In this document: positions 62,191 to 64,000 of the stretch, one piece after another
Position numbering within the stretch: position 1 is the first letter of the stretch
How the letters are laid out: each line of letters opens with the position of its first letter
Assembly (NCBI GenBank): GCA_022769285.1
Contig: JALEKD010000032.1
Location: 84,972-148,971 of the forward strand
DNA from: Prevotella sp.
GTDB taxonomy: Bacteria; Bacteroidota; Bacteroidia; Bacteroidales; Bacteroidaceae
Direction: 5' to 3'
Length of the DNA stretch: 64,000 nucleotides
Notes under the pieces: generated by a model
What the model saw: only the letters and a program-made list of their open reading frames with translations
What the model was told of the DNA's origin: nothing
Database searches by the model: none
Made by a program: the position numbers and the translations under genes

Positions 62191-63624
62191 CATGGGCAGT
62201 TTGTTGAGCACCTCCTTGGCATAGCCGTTCACGATGAGGCCCACGGCCTGCTCGGTGGGTATGCCGCGCTGGTTGCAGTAGAACAACTGGTCCTCGGATA
62301 TCTTGGAGGTGGTTGCCTCGTGCTCCACTATGGCACTGTCGTTGTGTATGTCCATGTAGGGGAAAGTGTGGGCACCACAGTCGGAACCCAACAGCAGTGA
62401 GTCGCACGAGCTGTAGTTGCGGGCGTTGTCGGCATTGCTTGTGGCGCGCACCAGTCCACGGTAAGAGTTCTGGCTGTGACCAGCCGAGATACCCTTGGAG
62501 ATGATGGTGCTCTTGGTGTTCTTGCCGATGTGTATCATCTTGGTACCCGTGTCGGCCTCCTGATAATGGTTGGTTACGGCAACAGAATAGAACTCGGCCT
62601 GCGAGTTGTCGCCACGCAGCACGCAAGAAGGATATTTCCACGTAATGGCCGAACCCGTCTCGACCTGGGTCCAACTGAGCTTGGAGTTGACACCCCGCAG
62701 GTCGCCGCGCTTAGTAACCAGGTTGAGCACACCACCTTTACCGTGCTCGTCGCCCGGGTACCAGTTCTGTACGGTAGAGTATTTTACCTCGGCATTGTCC
62801 TTGACGATTATCTCGACGATGGCAGCGTGCAGCTGGTTCTCGTCGCGCATGGGGGCGGTACAGCCCTCAAGGTAGGAGACGTAGCTGTCGTCCTCGGCCA
62901 CAATGAGCGTGCGCTCGAACTGGCCGGTATTGCGCGCGTTGATGCGGAAGTAACTGCTGAGCTCCATCGGGCACCTTACGCCCTTAGGGATATAGACGAA
63001 GGAGCCATCGCTGAACACGGCGCTGTTAAGAGCCGCGAAGAAATTGTCACGAAAGGGAACCACCGAGCCAAGATACTCGCGCACCAGGTCGGGGTGCTCC
63101 TTCACCGCCTCACCTATACTGCTGAAGATGATACCCTTGGCGCGCAGCTGGTCCTTGAATGTGGTCTTCACGGATACCGAGTCCATGATGGCGTCCACGG
63201 CCGTGCCGCTCAGAGCCAACCGCTCCTCCAGGGGGATACCCAACTTGTCGAAAGTCTTTTCCAGCTCGGGGTCTATCTTATCGTTCTTGGGCTTCTTGGC
63301 CATCGGGTCAGCATAGTAGGATATGGCCTGATAGTCTATCTCTGGCACATGTACATGCCCCCATGTGGGCTGTTCGAGCGTGAGCCAGTGACGGAAAGCC
63401 CGGAGCCTGAAGTCGAGCAGCCACTCGGGCTCGCCCTTCAGACGCGAGATTGTGCGCACCACCTCCTCGTTGAGGCCACGGTCGAGGATGTGTGTGTCGA
63501 TATCTGACACGAAACCGTATTTGTACTCCTCGCCAACGGCCTCGTCGATGGCGCGCCGGTTCGAGTTTTCGTCAGCGGTAGTGGTGCTGAAATGTGTTTT
63601 ATCTTTGTTATACGTTTCGTCCAT
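62131..63624 (-). CDS. sufB: Fe-S cluster assembly protein SufB
   Basis: 497 residues. Core scaffold of SufBCD on which the nascent cluster forms. Motifs: [14 protein letters not shown] at the N-terminus, [55 protein letters not shown] (with the Cys of the sulfur tunnel), [31 protein letters not shown] with the essential Cys, and [22 protein letters not shown] (quoted in part) with the conserved Glu. Start ATG 63624, with a promoter 55 bp upstream. First gene of the operon, complete and apparently intact despite the insertion behind it. Confidence 0.97.
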   Translation of the reverse strand: MDETYNKDKTHFSTTTADENSNRRAIDEAVGEEYKYGFVSDIDTHILDRGLNEEVVRTISRLKGEPEWLLDFRLRAFRHWLTLEQPTWGHVHVPEIDYQAISYYADPMAKKPKNDKIDPELEKTFDKLGIPLEERLALSGTAVDAIMDSVSVKTTFKDQLRAKGIIFSSIGEAVKEHPDLVREYLGSVVPFRDNFFAALNSAVFSDGSFVYIPKGVRCPMELSSYFRINARNTGQFERTLIVAEDDSYVSYLEGCTAPMRDENQLHAAIVEIIVKDNAEVKYSTVQNWYPGDEHGKGGVLNLVTKRGDLRGVNSKLSWTQVETGSAITWKYPSCVLRGDNSQAEFYSVAVTNHYQEADTGTKMIHIGKNTKSTIISKGISAGHSQNSYRGLVRATSNADNARNYSSCDSLLLGSDCGAHTFPYMDIHNDSAIVEHEATTSKISEDQLFYCNQRGIPTEQAVGLIVNGYAKEVLNKLPMEFAVEAQKLLSVSLEGTVG

Positions 63625-63678
63625 GTCTATTCAACATTGCAGGGCTGCAAGCTGTTCACAGCCCGCTGTTTCAAACGA

Positions 63679-63709
63679 CAAAGTTAGCAAAATTTCACAA
63701 CTCCGCCAA
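63679..63709 (-). promoter_or_regulatory. Promoter of the suf operon
   Basis: On the minus strand TTG (63707-63709), 20 bp, then TAACTTTG (63679-63686). No Fur- or IscR-like operator is obvious. Confidence 0.6.
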
Positions 63710-63756
63710 CAAGCCGAAAAATCCGCGGTACCGGTATGGTTTTGGCAACTAAACAG

Positions 63757-63790
63757 CACGGGCGGCTTCCCGGTGGGGAGGCCGCCCGTG
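63757..63790 (-). terminator. GC-rich hairpin, likely terminator of the right-edge gene
   Basis: CACGGGCGGC (63757-63766) pairs perfectly with GCCGCCCGTG (63781-63790). It lies 65 bp after the stop of the right-edge gene; the following U-content is low. Confidence 0.5.
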
Positions 63791-63854
63791 GCAGGGGGTT
63801 ATGACGTTACTCTTGGGTCAGAAGAGGTAGGTCTTTATGTTCCTTTGGGGCTTC

Positions 63855-64000
63855 TTAGAAGAGTTTGGTCTTGTTGGGGTTGATGCAGATGCCGAGGCCA
63901 AGGTCGGTCGACTCGCTGTAGCGGACAATCTTCTTGGTGGCGGGATCGTAGTAGACGATACCGGCGGGGATGTTGGACGAGTCGGTGGCGGTGGGACGCC
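63855..64000 (-). CDS. C-terminal end of an unidentified protein, cut by the window edge
   Basis: About 47 codons on the minus strand ending TAA at 63855-63857. The end reads SSNIPAGIVYYDPATKKIVR, YSESTDLGLGICINPNKTKL and F. No signal, domain or family can be assigned from this piece; the YYDPATKKIVRYS phrase resembles the end of an exported or beta-rich protein. The convergent hairpin at 63757 probably ends its transcript. Confidence 0.5.
   Translation of the reverse strand, partial: RPTATDSSNIPAGIVYYDPATKKIVRYSESTDLGLGICINPNKTKLF

Overview
The window looks like a chromosome segment of a GC-rich member of the Bacteroidales, probably Prevotellaceae; the species is not determined. The grounds are promoters of the Bacteroidetes type (TTG or TTTG, 19-20 bp, TAnnTTTG), a fused SecDF, the DUF6242-DUF6089-uppS-bamA-skp cluster, PAP2 proteins with beta-barrel tails, GH92 and GH127 glycosidases, and surface proteins whose C-termini resemble type IX secretion signals. 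Most of the window is ordinary housekeeping DNA cut by short accessory patches.

Layout. 1-9.7 kb: partial deaminase, PAP2 phosphatase, tag, secDF, then a minus-strand unit of an Lrp regulator, a C26-M19 amidotransferase-dipeptidase fusion and an M28 glutaminyl-cyclase-like enzyme. 9.7-11 kb: a GH127 remnant and a repeat. 11-17.4 kb: a Dna2-like nuclease-helicase behind tRNA-Leu(CAA), manC, an SH3 protein, a HIT protein and greA. 18.2-24.6 kb: epimerase, PAP2 lipid enzyme, miaB, an MsbA-like transporter and an LpxL-like acyltransferase. 24.6-31.4 kb: repeats, two copies of a candidate structured RNA, xerD, aroQ, an O-methyltransferase, and an AT-rich patch with a DPPR-synthase-like prenyltransferase, a large membrane protein and a broken DUF6922 gene. 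31.4-41 kb: a ten-gene envelope operon (DUF6242 lipoprotein, DUF6089, uppS, bamA, three skp paralogues, murI, rbfA, LolC/E-like permease). 41-56 kb: WYL regulator, SUMF1 protein, two broken surface-protein genes (M6 protease, GLUG adhesin), rnhB and GH92. 56-64 kb: a suf operon (sufB, sufC, sufD, sufS) carrying an outer-membrane-barrel gene and a restriction-modification pair.

The most striking structure is that restriction-modification pair. It sits directly behind sufB between two perfect 60-bp copies of the sufB 3' end. The methyltransferase frame runs in phase through one copy, so its last 19 residues are the SufB C-terminus. This fits insertion with long target duplication.

Other signals not explained by genes: six copies of a roughly 79-bp imperfect-palindrome intergenic repeat, some inside larger MITE-like units; a duplicated 260-300-nt element ending in an intrinsic terminator and lying upstream of genes in both places; a 16-17-nt AT-rich motif occurring three times next to gene starts; and several genes broken by single lesions.
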